A DNA stretch of 64,000 nt from positions 1 to 64,000 of the forward strand of contig NZ_PRLE01000005.1 in assembly GCF_003287495.1 (NCBI RefSeq), written 5' to 3'. The stretch is from Faecalibacterium prausnitzii (GTDB lineage Bacteria; Bacillota; Clostridia; Oscillospirales; Ruminococcaceae). The notes beneath the pieces are model-generated. The model searched no databases and was not told where the DNA came from. It saw only the letters and a program-made list of their open reading frames with translations. This document shows positions 25,050 through 33,386 of this stretch, one piece after another. Both the position numbers and the translations under genes were made by a program. Position 1 is the first letter of the stretch. Each line of letters starts with the position of its first letter.

Positions 25050-25487
25050 ATGGCGCATGGCGCTTTTTCTAGGCATTGAGCGCTGCAAGCAGGGCCGGAC
25101 CCTGTATGCGCCGAGTTGAGTTTTCCATGGAAGACGGTACGGTCAGGAAATCAGCCGTCCGGCATAGCGGAATGGTGCTGTACAGCAGCGTCCTCCTTTC
25201 CGTTCAAGCCCGGTGAAAGACCGGGCTGCCATTTCCGCGAAAGACGCACCCGCATGGAGCTGACGGGAATGGGTGCGCCGCAGCATGAGCGCAGAAATGC
25301 CCTGTTTGATCCGCCCAGGACAAAAGCGGTAGGCCACTGCAATGGCCGCCCTGCCCGGTACTCTCTTGCCGGGCAGGATTGATATGCGGACGCATAATGG
25401 ATGAACCTGCTTCTGACCTAATCCCCCATGAGCAGGAGTACCAGTTCGATGCTGGTCGTCCGTGCAAGAAAAAGTGAGGAAAGCGAA
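25050..25487. other. Gene-free, hairpin-rich stretch
   Basis: About 440 bases with no convincing gene between a terminator and the C5-methyltransferase. Hairpins are visible at about 25206-25230 (AGCCCGGT/ACCGGGCT) and 25352-25378 (CCTGCCCGG/CCGGGCAGG). Reading frames on both strands are arginine- and cysteine-rich and lack sensible starts. It could be a structured RNA, an untranslated leader, or decayed sequence. Confidence 0.4.
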
Positions 25488-26999
25488 ATGAAACTTGAAT
25501 GTCTGACACCGGAATTTCCGCAAGGTGCAAGAGTTTACAGCGTGGATGGTGTGGCACCCTCACTGCTGAACAGTGCATCGGCTATGAGATCGCAGGCGAT
25601 TCTGGTCAGCGGGGGGGGCAGAATGAAAATCTGTGAAAGCGGGCCGGTAATTTGCAGAGCATCCGGTCAGGCATCGGCGGACACACTGAACGAAACTTGC
25701 CCATGCCTAACGTGCGACCATGAAGCGCCTATCGTGGCCGGGGCGTACTGTATGGCTGGAAATTTCGTTGACCGGAATACCAATCAGAACGGATGCGGAG
25801 TAAGAGAAAACGCTTCGTTCACACTGAACACGGTGGACCGGCACGCCGTTGCCTACGATGCAAGACATCACTGTCTTGGTGGAGAGGTCAGCGGAACACT
25901 TCAGGCAAAGGGAGAAGGAGGATGGAGTTTGAACTACATAAATCCGGTGCTCCAACCGCTGCCTGAAAATACGGTCGGCATCGACCTCTACAACGGAGCC
26001 GTTACTGGAAACACTGCGGCTACTCTCACGAAGAAAAATGATGGCACATCAAGCGGCCCGGAAGTTGCCCAAAGAAAAACGCCGGACTGGATCGTGCGCA
26101 GACTGATTCCGATGGAGTGTGGCAGACTGCAAGGCTTCCCGGACGGATGGGCAGAAATTGAACCACTGACCGACTTGCGGGAACTGCCGTTCTGGCGTGA
26201 GGTCTACACAAAGGACTGCGAGATCAAGGGGAAAAAGCCGAACCGGAAGATGATGCAGGCAGACAGCGAAGAAGGCAGGCGTGCCCTGATGCGCTGGCAT
26301 GATGGCCTGCACAGCAGGGCGGCAGAGTACGCAATGTGGGGCAACGGAATGGCGCTACCAAACGCATTGTTCTTTGTAAAGAACGCGTTCCGCGAACTGG
26401 GAAAGCCGCCCGGAGAAATAAAGCTGGGAAGCCTGTTCGATGGAAGCGGAACAATGCCGCTGTGCGCCGCAATGTGCGGCGGGCATCCGGTCTGGGCAAG
26501 CGAGGTAGAGCCGTACCCCATTGCTGTTACAAAGACGCATCTGCCGAACATGAAGCATCTTGGAAGCGTTACGGACATCAAGGGCTTTCTGATTGAACCG
26601 GTTGACATCATAACGTTCGGAAGCCCATGTCAGGACTTGAGCATTGCAGGAAAACGTGCCGGACTTAACGGTGCCAAATCTGGATTGTTCTGGGAGGCAA
26701 TACGCATTATCTGGGAAATGCTGCTGGCGACCGGCGGAAAATATCCACGGTTCGTCATCTGGGAAAATGTGCCCGGTGCCCTGTCATCGAACAAAGGAAA
26801 GGATTTTGAAGTTGTCCTCAACGAATTACTACACCTCAGAGAGTTTGCCGGAGGTAGAGCAGATCAGTCTATTCTCCAACATGGCAAGTGGGGGGGGCTT
26901 CGCAAACTACGGAGCTGTTGCCTATCGAATTGTCAATGCTCAATGGTGGGGAATCCCCCAGCGCCGGCGCAGAGTATATGCTGTCTGCGATACTCGTAG
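25488..26999 (+). CDS. C5-cytosine methyltransferase, 5' part, frame-disrupted
   Basis: Cytosine-5 DNA methyltransferase with motif order that looks circularly permuted. Sequence resembling a target-recognition region and motifs IX-X (RRLIPMECGRLQGFPDGW; GNGMALPNALFFVKNAF) precedes motif I (LGSLFDGSGTMPLCAAM) and catalytic motif IV GSPCQDLSIAG near residue 380. The frame is lost at eight G at 26890-26897; with seven G it would continue as KWGGFANYGAVAYRI into the 3' part ending at 27411. Another eight-G tract is near the start (25611-25618). ATG 25488 is preceded only by a weak purine stretch. As read, the product ends in unrelated sequence at 26999. Confidence 0.75.
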   Translation: MKLECLTPEFPQGARVYSVDGVAPSLLNSASAMRSQAILVSGGGRMKICESGPVICRASGQASADTLNETCPCLTCDHEAPIVAGAYCMAGNFVDRNTNQNGCGVRENASFTLNTVDRHAVAYDARHHCLGGEVSGTLQAKGEGGWSLNYINPVLQPLPENTVGIDLYNGAVTGNTAATLTKKNDGTSSGPEVAQRKTPDWIVRRLIPMECGRLQGFPDGWAEIEPLTDLRELPFWREVYTKDCEIKGKKPNRKMMQADSEEGRRALMRWHDGLHSRAAEYAMWGNGMALPNALFFVKNAFRELGKPPGEIKLGSLFDGSGTMPLCAAMCGGHPVWASEVEPYPIAVTKTHLPNMKHLGSVTDIKGFLIEPVDIITFGSPCQDLSIAGKRAGLNGAKSGLFWEAIRIIWEMLLATGGKYPRFVIWENVPGALSSNKGKDFEVVLNELLHLREFAGGRADQSILQHGKWGGLRKLRSCCLSNCQCSMVGNPPAPAQSICCLRYS

Positions 27000-27411
27000 A
27001 GAATCCGCCGGAGTGGTCGTTTTTGAGCGAAAAGGCACTGAATGGAATTTTGAACCGTGCATCCCGCAGGGGGAAGAAGTTACAGGACTTACTACTGACT
27101 GCTATTCATGGCATGATCGAATGGTGGCAACAAAACCCTGCGGGGGGGGGAGGCAGCGGGAAGCCTACACAATGAAGATCCGCAGCGGATGTGACGGCGG
27201 AGGAAAGGGACCGCTTGTCCAAGAAGAACTTTCGGCAACATTGGCAACGCACCAAGATCAGACGCTATTTGAGTTAAGAAATACGGTGCTGAATGACCAG
27301 GGCGGCGGTTTCATGGAAGTTACGTATGGGATGACCGGAACACTCCGAGCACAAGAGCATGGGCACGCACCAATCACATTCGACAAAACAGAAGGGAACG
27401 AAAAGACGTGA
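26888..27411 (+). pseudogene. C5-methyltransferase, 3' part in the shifted frame
   Basis: The continuation of the methyltransferase after the G tract: motif VIII NAQWWGIPQRRRRVYAV, then a serine/glycine-rich region with LSATLATHQDQTLFE and a nine-G tract at 27142-27150, stop at 27411. It has no start of its own, so it is expressed only if the tract at 26890 changes length or the ribosome slips. The next gene starts inside its last codons. Confidence 0.68.
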
Positions 27412-27956
27412 AGGTAGAAACGATAAGCAAGGCAATCATTGCGGCGCTTCTTGCGGCGGAACTTGCAAGCTGCACGAAAGCCGCTCTGATGCAGAACCGG
27501 ATCACGGATCTGGAAACACAGAGGGATATCTACAAGTCCATGTACGAGGACTGGAAAGGCGCGGCAGGCGAAGTTGCCGGGTATGCAGATACCTTGCGGG
27601 ATTCTCTGAAAGCACGGGACCGACTGGATGGAAAATTGCTGGTTGAGGATGCTGGCGATTTTCTCTGCACGGCCTACTGTACCGAAAAGCGGGAGCATAT
27701 CTGCGGCACAGGAACCGGGATCACAGCCAGCGGTGCACCGGTAGAAGCTGACGTGACGGTAGCGGCTGACCCGGATGTGTTCCCGTTTGGAACCATCCTC
27801 TATATCGAGGACATAGGAGTGCGGATCGTTCAGGACAAGGGGGCAGGAATCCAGGGAAAGCACCTGGATGTGGCGGTTTCCGGCAGTCATGAAGATGCCC
27901 TGAATTGGAATGGCTACGGGACGCATAGAGTTTGGATTATCAAAGAAGGAGAATAA
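27408..27956 (+). CDS. 3D-domain protein
   Basis: A 182-residue protein with a hydrophobic N-terminus (ISKAIIAALLAAELASC, perhaps a lipoprotein or signal segment), a coiled-coil-like stretch (about 28-65) and a C-terminal 3D domain (three conserved Asp: VAADPDVFPFGTILYIED, IVQDKGAGI, HLDVAV) as in RpfB/YuiC and MltA-type enzymes. These usually bind or cleave peptidoglycan, so a cell-wall role during infection or lysogeny is likely. Starts at GTG 27408 overlapping the preceding stop. Confidence 0.78.
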   Translation: MKVETISKAIIAALLAAELASCTKAALMQNRITDLETQRDIYKSMYEDWKGAAGEVAGYADTLRDSLKARDRLDGKLLVEDAGDFLCTAYCTEKREHICGTGTGITASGAPVEADVTVAADPDVFPFGTILYIEDIGVRIVQDKGAGIQGKHLDVAVSGSHEDALNWNGYGTHRVWIIKEGE

Positions 27957-27960
27957 AAAT

Positions 27961-28086
27961 ATGGACGGATTTGTGAAAACACTGGGTGTTCTGATGGTTT
28001 TGGCAGCTGTGGCACTGTGGGCGGCACTGATTTTCTTTGTGCCTGCCGCACTGATTAAGTTCCTTTGGCTTTATCTGGTGGCATGA
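27961..28086 (+). CDS. 41-residue single-span membrane protein
   Basis: AGAAGGAG precedes an ATG encoding 41 residues, almost all hydrophobic (VLMVLAAVALWAALIFFVPA), ending TGA that overlaps the next ATG. Too small for family assignment; in phages such proteins can be superinfection or holin-like factors. Confidence 0.6.
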   Translation: MDGFVKTLGVLMVLAAVALWAALIFFVPAALIKFLWLYLVA

Positions 28087-28286
28087 TGGACAATGAAACG
28101 CTGACACGGATTCTGTCCGCACGATTTATAACGTGTAATGAGCAGGCCCGAAAAGGCAGTAAGGGATGCACGAAAGAGTGCAAACTCTATGAGCTGCAAG
28201 AACCGGGTATGACCTGCCGGGACAGCGTCCTTCTCCACGCAGAGAAAGCAAAGAAAATTTTGAAAATAAGGTCGCACAACTCCTGA
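28083..28286 (+). CDS. Small Cys-containing phage protein
   Basis: 67 residues with four cysteines (FITCNEQARKGSKGCTKECKL, MTCRDSV), which may bind zinc. Overlaps the membrane protein gene by four bases and is followed by a terminator. Confidence 0.6.
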   Translation: MMDNETLTRILSARFITCNEQARKGSKGCTKECKLYELQEPGMTCRDSVLLHAEKAKKILKIRSHNS

Positions 28287-28290
28287 CACA

Positions 28291-28316
28291 GGCCGCCCGC
28301 TGCGGCGGCCTTTTTT
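28291..28316 (+). terminator. Intrinsic terminator
   Basis: GGCCGCC and GGCGGCC pair and six T follow. Confidence 0.85.
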
Positions 28317-28385
28317 GTGAGCATGGGAACAGGCCCGGCCCGGTTCAACTCCGGGATTGCCCAAAACTGAAAGGAGAACACACCG

Positions 28386-28574
28386 ATGCAGAGGTACTAC
28401 ATTTTGCTGAAAGCGACCGGTGCTGGTGGGTGGCCGGGTTGGCTGCCGTACCGGCTGGATGCGGACAGCGCCGAACAGGCTGTTGAAAAAGCCAAGGAGC
28501 AGGCCGAGAATCATTACCCGGAGTACGAAAAGTTTGAAGTTCAGGCTATCGAAATTGAAAGGAGAAGCAAATGA
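28386..28574 (+). CDS. Hypothetical phage protein, 62 residues
   Basis: AAAGGAG precedes the ATG. The sequence (MQRYYILLKATGAGGWPGWL, then an acidic helical half) suggests a small alpha/beta fold. Its stop overlaps the next ATG. No family recognised. Confidence 0.6.
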   Translation: MQRYYILLKATGAGGWPGWLPYRLDADSAEQAVEKAKEQAENHYPEYEKFEVQAIEIERRSK

Positions 28575-29200
28575 AGCTGGCAGCAATCGCAAAGCTCATT
28601 AAGGCAGATGGGTACTGTAAACTCTACAAAGTGTTCTATGACGATTGCAGAACCTATGATTTGTACATTGGAACCAAAACGGCAATCTTCCCGCTGACCG
28701 GATTTCCGAAGGCACAAAATGAAAGTGAGTTGGCAACCCTCCTGGGCATCAGCAAAAAGGAATGGGCAGACATCGAGTTTGATAATGACTGCCCGGATGA
28801 TCTCCATTACATCGAAGGGATGGATTTGGACGACACGGCAGACGGAGAAATGGACTGCGTGACCGGAAGAATCGGTATCCGGTACTGCGGGTGTGAACTG
28901 GTTCCAATGATCGAGCCTGTTTCGGGAACGGTCGGTTTTGTGGATGCGAAGCAGATCATGCCAGTAGCAGATGAAATCCGCAAGAGCGGATATTTCAAAT
29001 ACTGCGCCAGGAAGATGGCGAGCGGCGGACGCTACTATGTTATCAAGGACGGAATGGTGGTGCGCGGCGCGGTGCTTCCTGTAAAGCTGGAACCTCTGGC
29101 AAAGTCTGGACTGCGTGAGCTTGCCGACATGGTGAAAAAGACTAGGGATGTTGCCGATGTGGAGGACTTGAGCGAACAGGAGGACAAAAACGATGCGTAA
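28571..29200 (+). CDS. Hypothetical phage protein, 209 residues
   Basis: Starts MKLAAIAKLIKADGYCKLYK; acidic overall with a charged C-terminal tail. Coupled by short overlaps to the genes on both sides. The N-terminal repeats of beta-prone text (VFYDDCRTYDLYIG) hint at a clamp- or binding-like fold but I do not recognise it. Confidence 0.6.
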   Translation: MKLAAIAKLIKADGYCKLYKVFYDDCRTYDLYIGTKTAIFPLTGFPKAQNESELATLLGISKKEWADIEFDNDCPDDLHYIEGMDLDDTADGEMDCVTGRIGIRYCGCELVPMIEPVSGTVGFVDAKQIMPVADEIRKSGYFKYCARKMASGGRYYVIKDGMVVRGAVLPVKLEPLAKSGLRELADMVKKTRDVADVEDLSEQEDKNDA

Positions 29201-29462
29201 GACTTTGGAACTGCTGGCTTTGTCCACCTGCACTGCCGCGCTGTGCGTAACACTGACTGGGTGTGAAGCAGTCAAGGGCACAGCACGCGGTGAAAAACCG
29301 GTCAAGACGGTATATGTTTACCTGCCGGACGGCACTTTACTGGACAAAGGACGGGCGGACAAGGTAAGTTCGTTTGCACACAATGATCGTATCGTGAAAG
29401 TCACGATTGACGGGAAAACATACGAGACCAGCTGGGCCAATGTGGTTTTAGTGGAGGAATAA
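29193..29462 (+). CDS. Phage lipoprotein
   Basis: 89 residues with a lipoprotein signal: basic start MRKT, hydrophobic stretch, lipobox LTGC (Cys at about 24). The mature part (KPVKTVYVYLPDGTLLDKGR, then KVTIDGKTYETSWANVVLVEE) resembles the lipoprotein at 30919-31160, so the two are duplicated paralogues. Surface lipoproteins in prophages often block superinfection, a guess here. Confidence 0.72.
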   Translation: MRKTLELLALSTCTAALCVTLTGCEAVKGTARGEKPVKTVYVYLPDGTLLDKGRADKVSSFAHNDRIVKVTIDGKTYETSWANVVLVEE

Positions 29463-29464
29463 CG

Positions 29465-30112
29465 ATGAGCAAGATTTTGAAAAGTGTAACCTTGGGTGAT
29501 GTGAAAAATGGTGGCATCTTCAGAGCGCTGGGCAAGGAGTTTGTGAAGCTGGATGCGGACGAACACGGCTGCCTTGTACTGGCAAAGGACATTTGGACGA
29601 GAATGCCGTTCCGCGACGGCGACGACCCGGAATGCCCCAACGATCTGCGCCGGAGCGAGATTATGCCATATCTGGGCAACTGCCTGGCAGAGTTTACAAA
29701 GAACGGCACTCCGCTGAGTACATTCATTCCGCTCAGAATCGACCTTCAGGACACGACCGGCCAGAACGAATACGGAATCTTTGAAGTGAGGATTGGCCTG
29801 TTGACCCTGCGCGGGTACGGAAAATATTGGCGGATGATCCCGAAGGTAGATGCGCCGTGGTGGTTGGCAACGCCTTACGGTACGCCGAATTGCTCTCCGT
29901 ACACCAACAATAGCAACTACGTCTGGTACGTCAGCACCGATGGCTCCAACTACAGCATCTGGTACAGCTACTCCTGTGGTGTTCGCCCCGTTTTGTGCTT
30001 TTCCTCTGCACTCTTGGTCTCTGTCGAGGACGAAAGAGAGGCCGGGTTTTCGCTTTCCGATGTTCCGCTGGATGACCTGCTGGCCGAAATCAAGAGCCGG
30101 ACGGAGGGCTAA
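29465..30112 (+). CDS. DUF6273-like phage protein
   Basis: 215 residues with the pattern of DUF6273 / SUMF-like domains: GDVKNGGIFRALGKEFVKLD, RSEIMPYLGNCL, then aromatic-rich WWLATPYG and VSTDGSNYSIWYS with CGVRPVLCF near the end. Related domains form adhesive or display folds; in phages the role is unknown. AGGAATAACG precedes the ATG. Confidence 0.68.
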   Translation: MSKILKSVTLGDVKNGGIFRALGKEFVKLDADEHGCLVLAKDIWTRMPFRDGDDPECPNDLRRSEIMPYLGNCLAEFTKNGTPLSTFIPLRIDLQDTTGQNEYGIFEVRIGLLTLRGYGKYWRMIPKVDAPWWLATPYGTPNCSPYTNNSNYVWYVSTDGSNYSIWYSYSCGVRPVLCFSSALLVSVEDEREAGFSLSDVPLDDLLAEIKSRTEG

Positions 30113-30114
30113 TC

Positions 30115-30459
30115 ATGGATGCGGTAAAAAATGACGTGAAGCGGCTGGTCAAAATCGAGTTGGCCGCTGCCAATAAGAAGTTTCGGATGTTTGCTGGGCC
30201 ACATGAGGGCGCGGGAATCATCCAAGAAGAAGTCGTGGAAGCTGCGCAGGAGATGAACGGTCTGCGCCGGGAACTTAACGCTATGTGGATAGGTGTTTAC
30301 TCCAACAATCCGCAGATCTCCACGAAAGGCGTATACGACCGGGCTGTTGCCCTGGCCGTGGAAGCTATCCAGACGGCGGCGATGGCCCGGAAGTTTGAGC
30401 GCAGCCAACGCCGTCACTGGCCGGGAGCGAAGGAGCCGCACTATGGCGAAGGAAAATGA
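30115..30459 (+). CDS. Hypothetical phage protein (MazG-like helices)
   Basis: 114 residues, mostly helical. IIQEEVVEAAQEMNGLRREL contains an ExxE-type pattern seen in MazG-like nucleotide pyrophosphohydrolases, but not enough motifs are visible to assign it. Overlaps the next gene. Confidence 0.52.
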   Translation: MDAVKNDVKRLVKIELAAANKKFRMFAGPHEGAGIIQEEVVEAAQEMNGLRRELNAMWIGVYSNNPQISTKGVYDRAVALAVEAIQTAAMARKFERSQRRHWPGAKEPHYGEGK

Positions 30460-30922
30460 CGCACCTACCGAAATCGAGACCATCACGCTGACCATGAGCC
30501 GCCCAGTGGCGGAGGCTGTGCAGACTGCCTGCGAGTGGTATCTGCGGCTGCACATGGGACAGTTTTGGGATCTGGCAGAAGACTTGTGCTTTGCAAAATT
30601 CTACTCGGACGCGGAAAACAATGCGTTTCAGAGCGAGGAACAGCGTAAAAACGCTTTTAATGTTGCGATAGGCCGCAGAAATACCATGCTGCTAGAAATG
30701 GAACGGCTGTACAGCAGATGCGTTCTCCCGGCCCCGACCTCAGACGTAATGAAGGTGCCGTACCGGGCAGAACAGGTATGGCTTGCCATTCGCCACGCCC
30801 TGGCATGGCATGACAAGCCGGAGGGCGATCCATGGAATGTGTGCTTTGATAAGCCGCTGAACCGCAGCGACCAGCCGCAGCCGGTAGTAAAACTCAATGA
30901 AAAGCAGGAGGCAAAGAAATGA
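30443..30922 (+). CDS. Hypothetical phage protein, 159 residues
   Basis: MAKENDAPTEIETITLTMSR starts after AAGGAG. The N-terminal part (LTMSRPVAEAVQTACEWYLRL) resembles ribbon-helix-helix-like starts of phage proteins of unknown role. It overlaps both neighbours. Confidence 0.58.
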   Translation: MAKENDAPTEIETITLTMSRPVAEAVQTACEWYLRLHMGQFWDLAEDLCFAKFYSDAENNAFQSEEQRKNAFNVAIGRRNTMLLEMERLYSRCVLPAPTSDVMKVPYRAEQVWLAIRHALAWHDKPEGDPWNVCFDKPLNRSDQPQPVVKLNEKQEAKK

Positions 30923-31160
30923 GAAAGATTTTATGGTGGGAGCATCTGCGGCGGCAAGCGTTTTGCTGATGACGGGATGCAACAAGCAGGTAATTGATTT
31001 GACCTACGAATATTCGCAGGCACAGATTAAAATGCCGGATGGAACCGTAATTGAGGGCAAGGTGGATAGCTGGAACGATTATGAAGGCGACCAGTTACAG
31101 GTCAAAATTAACGGAACAACATATCTGGCCCATTCGTCAAACGTGGTCCTCTGGCACTGA
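30919..31160 (+). pseudogene. Phage lipoprotein with a one-base frameshift in the signal peptide
   Basis: AGGAGG and ATG 30919 start a frame that stops after 16 residues, while the body of a lipoprotein is open one frame over: MVGASAAASVLLMTGCNKQ, then IKMPDGTVIEGKVDSW and AHSSNVVLWH. Adding one T to the TTTT run at about 30929 would join them as MRKIFMVGASAAAS..., a normal lipoprotein signal. Either the gene is broken, or translation starts at ATG 30933 without a ribosome site. Paralogue of 29193-29462. Confidence 0.55.
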
Positions 31161-31243
31161 GCAAGGGCAAAGTTCGGGATCGAGAGGAAGAAGTTGCACC
31201 CGAATCTTGAAGATTTTGAGGTTATGAAGTTGGAGAAAGTGCA

Positions 31244-31459
31244 ATGAGACAGAACGGAGCAATGTTTATCTGCAACCGTTGCCGGAAGCAGGTATTTGCA
31301 GAACGGTTTGATGATGGCCGGTTTGACCAGAAGGCACTGGATGGGTGGGCGCTTGAAACGAGGGACTTCTTTGGAGTTGGTGACTTGTGCCCGGAGTGCT
31401 TCAAGGCGTACCGCGAAACGATGGAACGTTTTTATACGGGAGGCAAACGTGGAGCCTGA
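31244..31459 (+). CDS. Zinc-ribbon-like small protein
   Basis: 71 residues with two Cys pairs (FICNRCRKQ and DLCPECFKA) spaced like a zinc ribbon. Unknown role, one of four small Cys-rich proteins in a row. Confidence 0.68.
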   Translation: MRQNGAMFICNRCRKQVFAERFDDGRFDQKALDGWALETRDFFGVGDLCPECFKAYRETMERFYTGGKRGA

Positions 31460-31598
31460 AAACACCTGCTGCACCTGCTATTACCATGACGCTAAAAGCT
31501 GGTTCTGCTATAACGGCCTGTCACCGAAAGGAACGGAGAACACAGACCCAGAGGACACCTGCGAGTTTTACGAAAAGAGAAGCGAGTGCGAAAGCTAA
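31449..31598 (+). CDS. Cys-rich small protein
   Basis: 49 residues from GTG 31449 (GGGAGG upstream), overlapping the previous gene. Six cysteines in EPENTCCTCYYHDAKSWFCY and the tail TCEFYEKRSECES. Probably a metal-binding or disulfide-rich protein. Confidence 0.6.
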   Translation: MEPENTCCTCYYHDAKSWFCYNGLSPKGTENTDPEDTCEFYEKRSECES

Positions 31599-31636
31599 CT
31601 GCCTGAAAATGGTGGTGGACGGAGGTGTACAGAGCG

Positions 31637-31927
31637 ATGGAGAAAAAAGTCATCATTGAACTAACCGTCGAAGTAGAAAACCCGGATAACAGAAGCGTAG
31701 AAGAAGATATTATAGGTGCTTTGAGTGAAAGCCTGCATCACTTTGACGTTGTAAATTACACAGAGGATCCGCCGGTGCGGCCATACTGGGGAAAATACTG
31801 CGGAATCCTGAAAGAAGATTACTACGGCTGCCCTATTTGCGGCTACATAACGAACTGGCAACCGGAGACCTGTCCGGTGTGTCACACTCGGCTGGAAATG
31901 TGGGATGGAAAAGGTAAAGGAGCTTAA
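31637..31927 (+). CDS. Zinc-ribbon phage protein
   Basis: 96 residues: an N-terminal beta-alpha part (EKKVIIELTVEVENPDNRSV) and a C-terminal ribbon with YGCPICGYITNWQPETCPVC. ATG 31637 is chosen for its spacing from GGAGG. Confidence 0.68.
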   Translation: MEKKVIIELTVEVENPDNRSVEEDIIGALSESLHHFDVVNYTEDPPVRPYWGKYCGILKEDYYGCPICGYITNWQPETCPVCHTRLEMWDGKGKGA

Positions 31928-31930
31928 AAA

Positions 31931-32263
31931 ATGGACAGAAGTGAACTTGAAAAGCTGGCAGAGCGCTACCAGCAGAAGGCGGACCGTGCCTTTGAGAACT
32001 ATCAGGATACCGGCCTCCGGCGCTACGATACAGAGCGTAACAACATGGAGGACCTTGCCGATGCGCTGCGGATGGCAGCAAATGCGGCAGACGAACACGC
32101 TGAGCACACAAATATGCGGGGATCGCTTGCTGAGTTTGTAAACGCTGCGCAGAACATCAAATGCACGACAGACCAGGACGACCGTGTGAAGCTGGTGGAC
32201 AAGCTGGTGGAAGATCTGCTGGCCTATGGCCGGATGCACAACTGGATCGCAATGAAAGGCTGA
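31931..32263 (+). CDS. Hypothetical helical phage protein
   Basis: 110 residues, nearly all helix, charged, from MDRSELEKLAERYQQKADRA. Starts three bases after the previous stop. No family recognised. Confidence 0.62.
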   Translation: MDRSELEKLAERYQQKADRAFENYQDTGLRRYDTERNNMEDLADALRMAANAADEHAEHTNMRGSLAEFVNAAQNIKCTTDQDDRVKLVDKLVEDLLAYGRMHNWIAMKG

Positions 32264-32296
32264 ACGAAACTAATCAAGCTCCTAATCAAGAATTAA

Positions 32297-32344
32297 GCAA
32301 GCCCGTCGTAAAATTGCCGCCCTGACGAGGCGGCAAGGGGCTTG
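32297..32344 (+). terminator. Long composite hairpin before the replication initiator
   Basis: GCAAGCCC pairs with GGGGCTTG and encloses GCCGCC/GGCGGC. No T-run follows, so it may be a terminator or a structured origin element. The remaining 200 bases before the initiator start are G-rich and gene-free. Confidence 0.5.
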
Positions 32345-32558
32345 TATGTGTAACTTAATCTAGCGACCACAAATTTCCACGCCGGGGAAAGCGGGGGTCA
32401 AGGGGGAGAAAACGAGGGCGGGTCTGTAGGGCTTGACGGAATAGGAAACTTAGAAAGACCTGCCCGGCGTTGTATCCCCCTTGTCCTGCGAAGCCGTGTG
32501 TGTTTGGTCCACAGAAAAGAAAATCCCAGTAGAACTTTGCGGAAGGAGGAAGTGAACG

Positions 32559-33386
32559 GTGCGGGCATGGTACATTCGGGAGCAGAAACACATTCTCGGA
32601 ACATCCGATTATGCAGAAGTGGATCTCTTTGAAACAACGGACAAGGAACACACCGCGAGCACCCGCCGCAAAAGAGAGCTGGCGACCTCCATTGCGCAGC
32701 AGAAGTATAACGACATGATAGCAAGGCGGTATTTCTGCCAGCTGGCCTATACGAATTTCGGGGAAAGCGACTGGGCAGCCACGTTTACATACGACCACGA
32801 CCACCAGCCAGCGCCCGGAGATTTTGACCAGGTAGACCGGGACTGGACGAATTTTACCCGCCGCTTGAAGCGCTTCTGCAAAAAGACGGGGCGGGAAGCA
32901 TCCAAATGGATGCAGGTTGCAGAGTACAGCGTGGTGGACGAGGACGGGAAAGTTACCGGCAGACACCACCATCATGTGATCCTGCAAGGCAATCTGACAT
33001 GGCAGGAGATCAAGGACTTGTGGCGGGACAGCACCGGGCGGCCGATGGGACTTGTGAAAGTTGAGCCTATCGACCTGACCTGTTCCAGCTTTGAACGCCT
33101 GACAACCTACATGACGAAAGCCCGCGCCCGTATCCGGCGCTGGCGACAGAGCCAAGGGCTGCAAAAGCCGAAAACCCCGCGTCCGAACGACACCAGATGG
33201 AGCCGCAAGCGCTTTGACGAAGCGTTTGCTTTGCCGGATGATCGTGAATACTGGGAGAAAAAATACCCCGGTTATACCCTGCGCGAGTGCGAACAGCACA
33301 TCACGGGAAACAACACCAAGCACCTGATCGTGAAACTGAAAAAGAAGCCGGACACACGGCGGAAGAACAGGAGGAACCAGCCATGA
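32559..33386 (+). CDS. HUH-type replication initiator (Rep)
   Basis: A 275-residue protein with the motifs of rolling-circle replication initiators: motif 1 WAATFTYDH (about residue 70), the HUH metal site in TGRHHHHVILQG (about 132-143), and a Tyr-containing helix LTTYMTKARARIRRW (about 186-200) with the Y-x-x-K pattern of the nicking tyrosine. It would nick one strand at the phage origin. GTG 32559 follows AAGGAGG. An HUH initiator beside packaging genes recalls the P2 gpA strategy. The C-terminus is basic and overlaps the next gene by four bases. Confidence 0.72.
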   Translation: MRAWYIREQKHILGTSDYAEVDLFETTDKEHTASTRRKRELATSIAQQKYNDMIARRYFCQLAYTNFGESDWAATFTYDHDHQPAPGDFDQVDRDWTNFTRRLKRFCKKTGREASKWMQVAEYSVVDEDGKVTGRHHHHVILQGNLTWQEIKDLWRDSTGRPMGLVKVEPIDLTCSSFERLTTYMTKARARIRRWRQSQGLQKPKTPRPNDTRWSRKRFDEAFALPDDREYWEKKYPGYTLRECEQHITGNNTKHLIVKLKKKPDTRRKNRRNQP

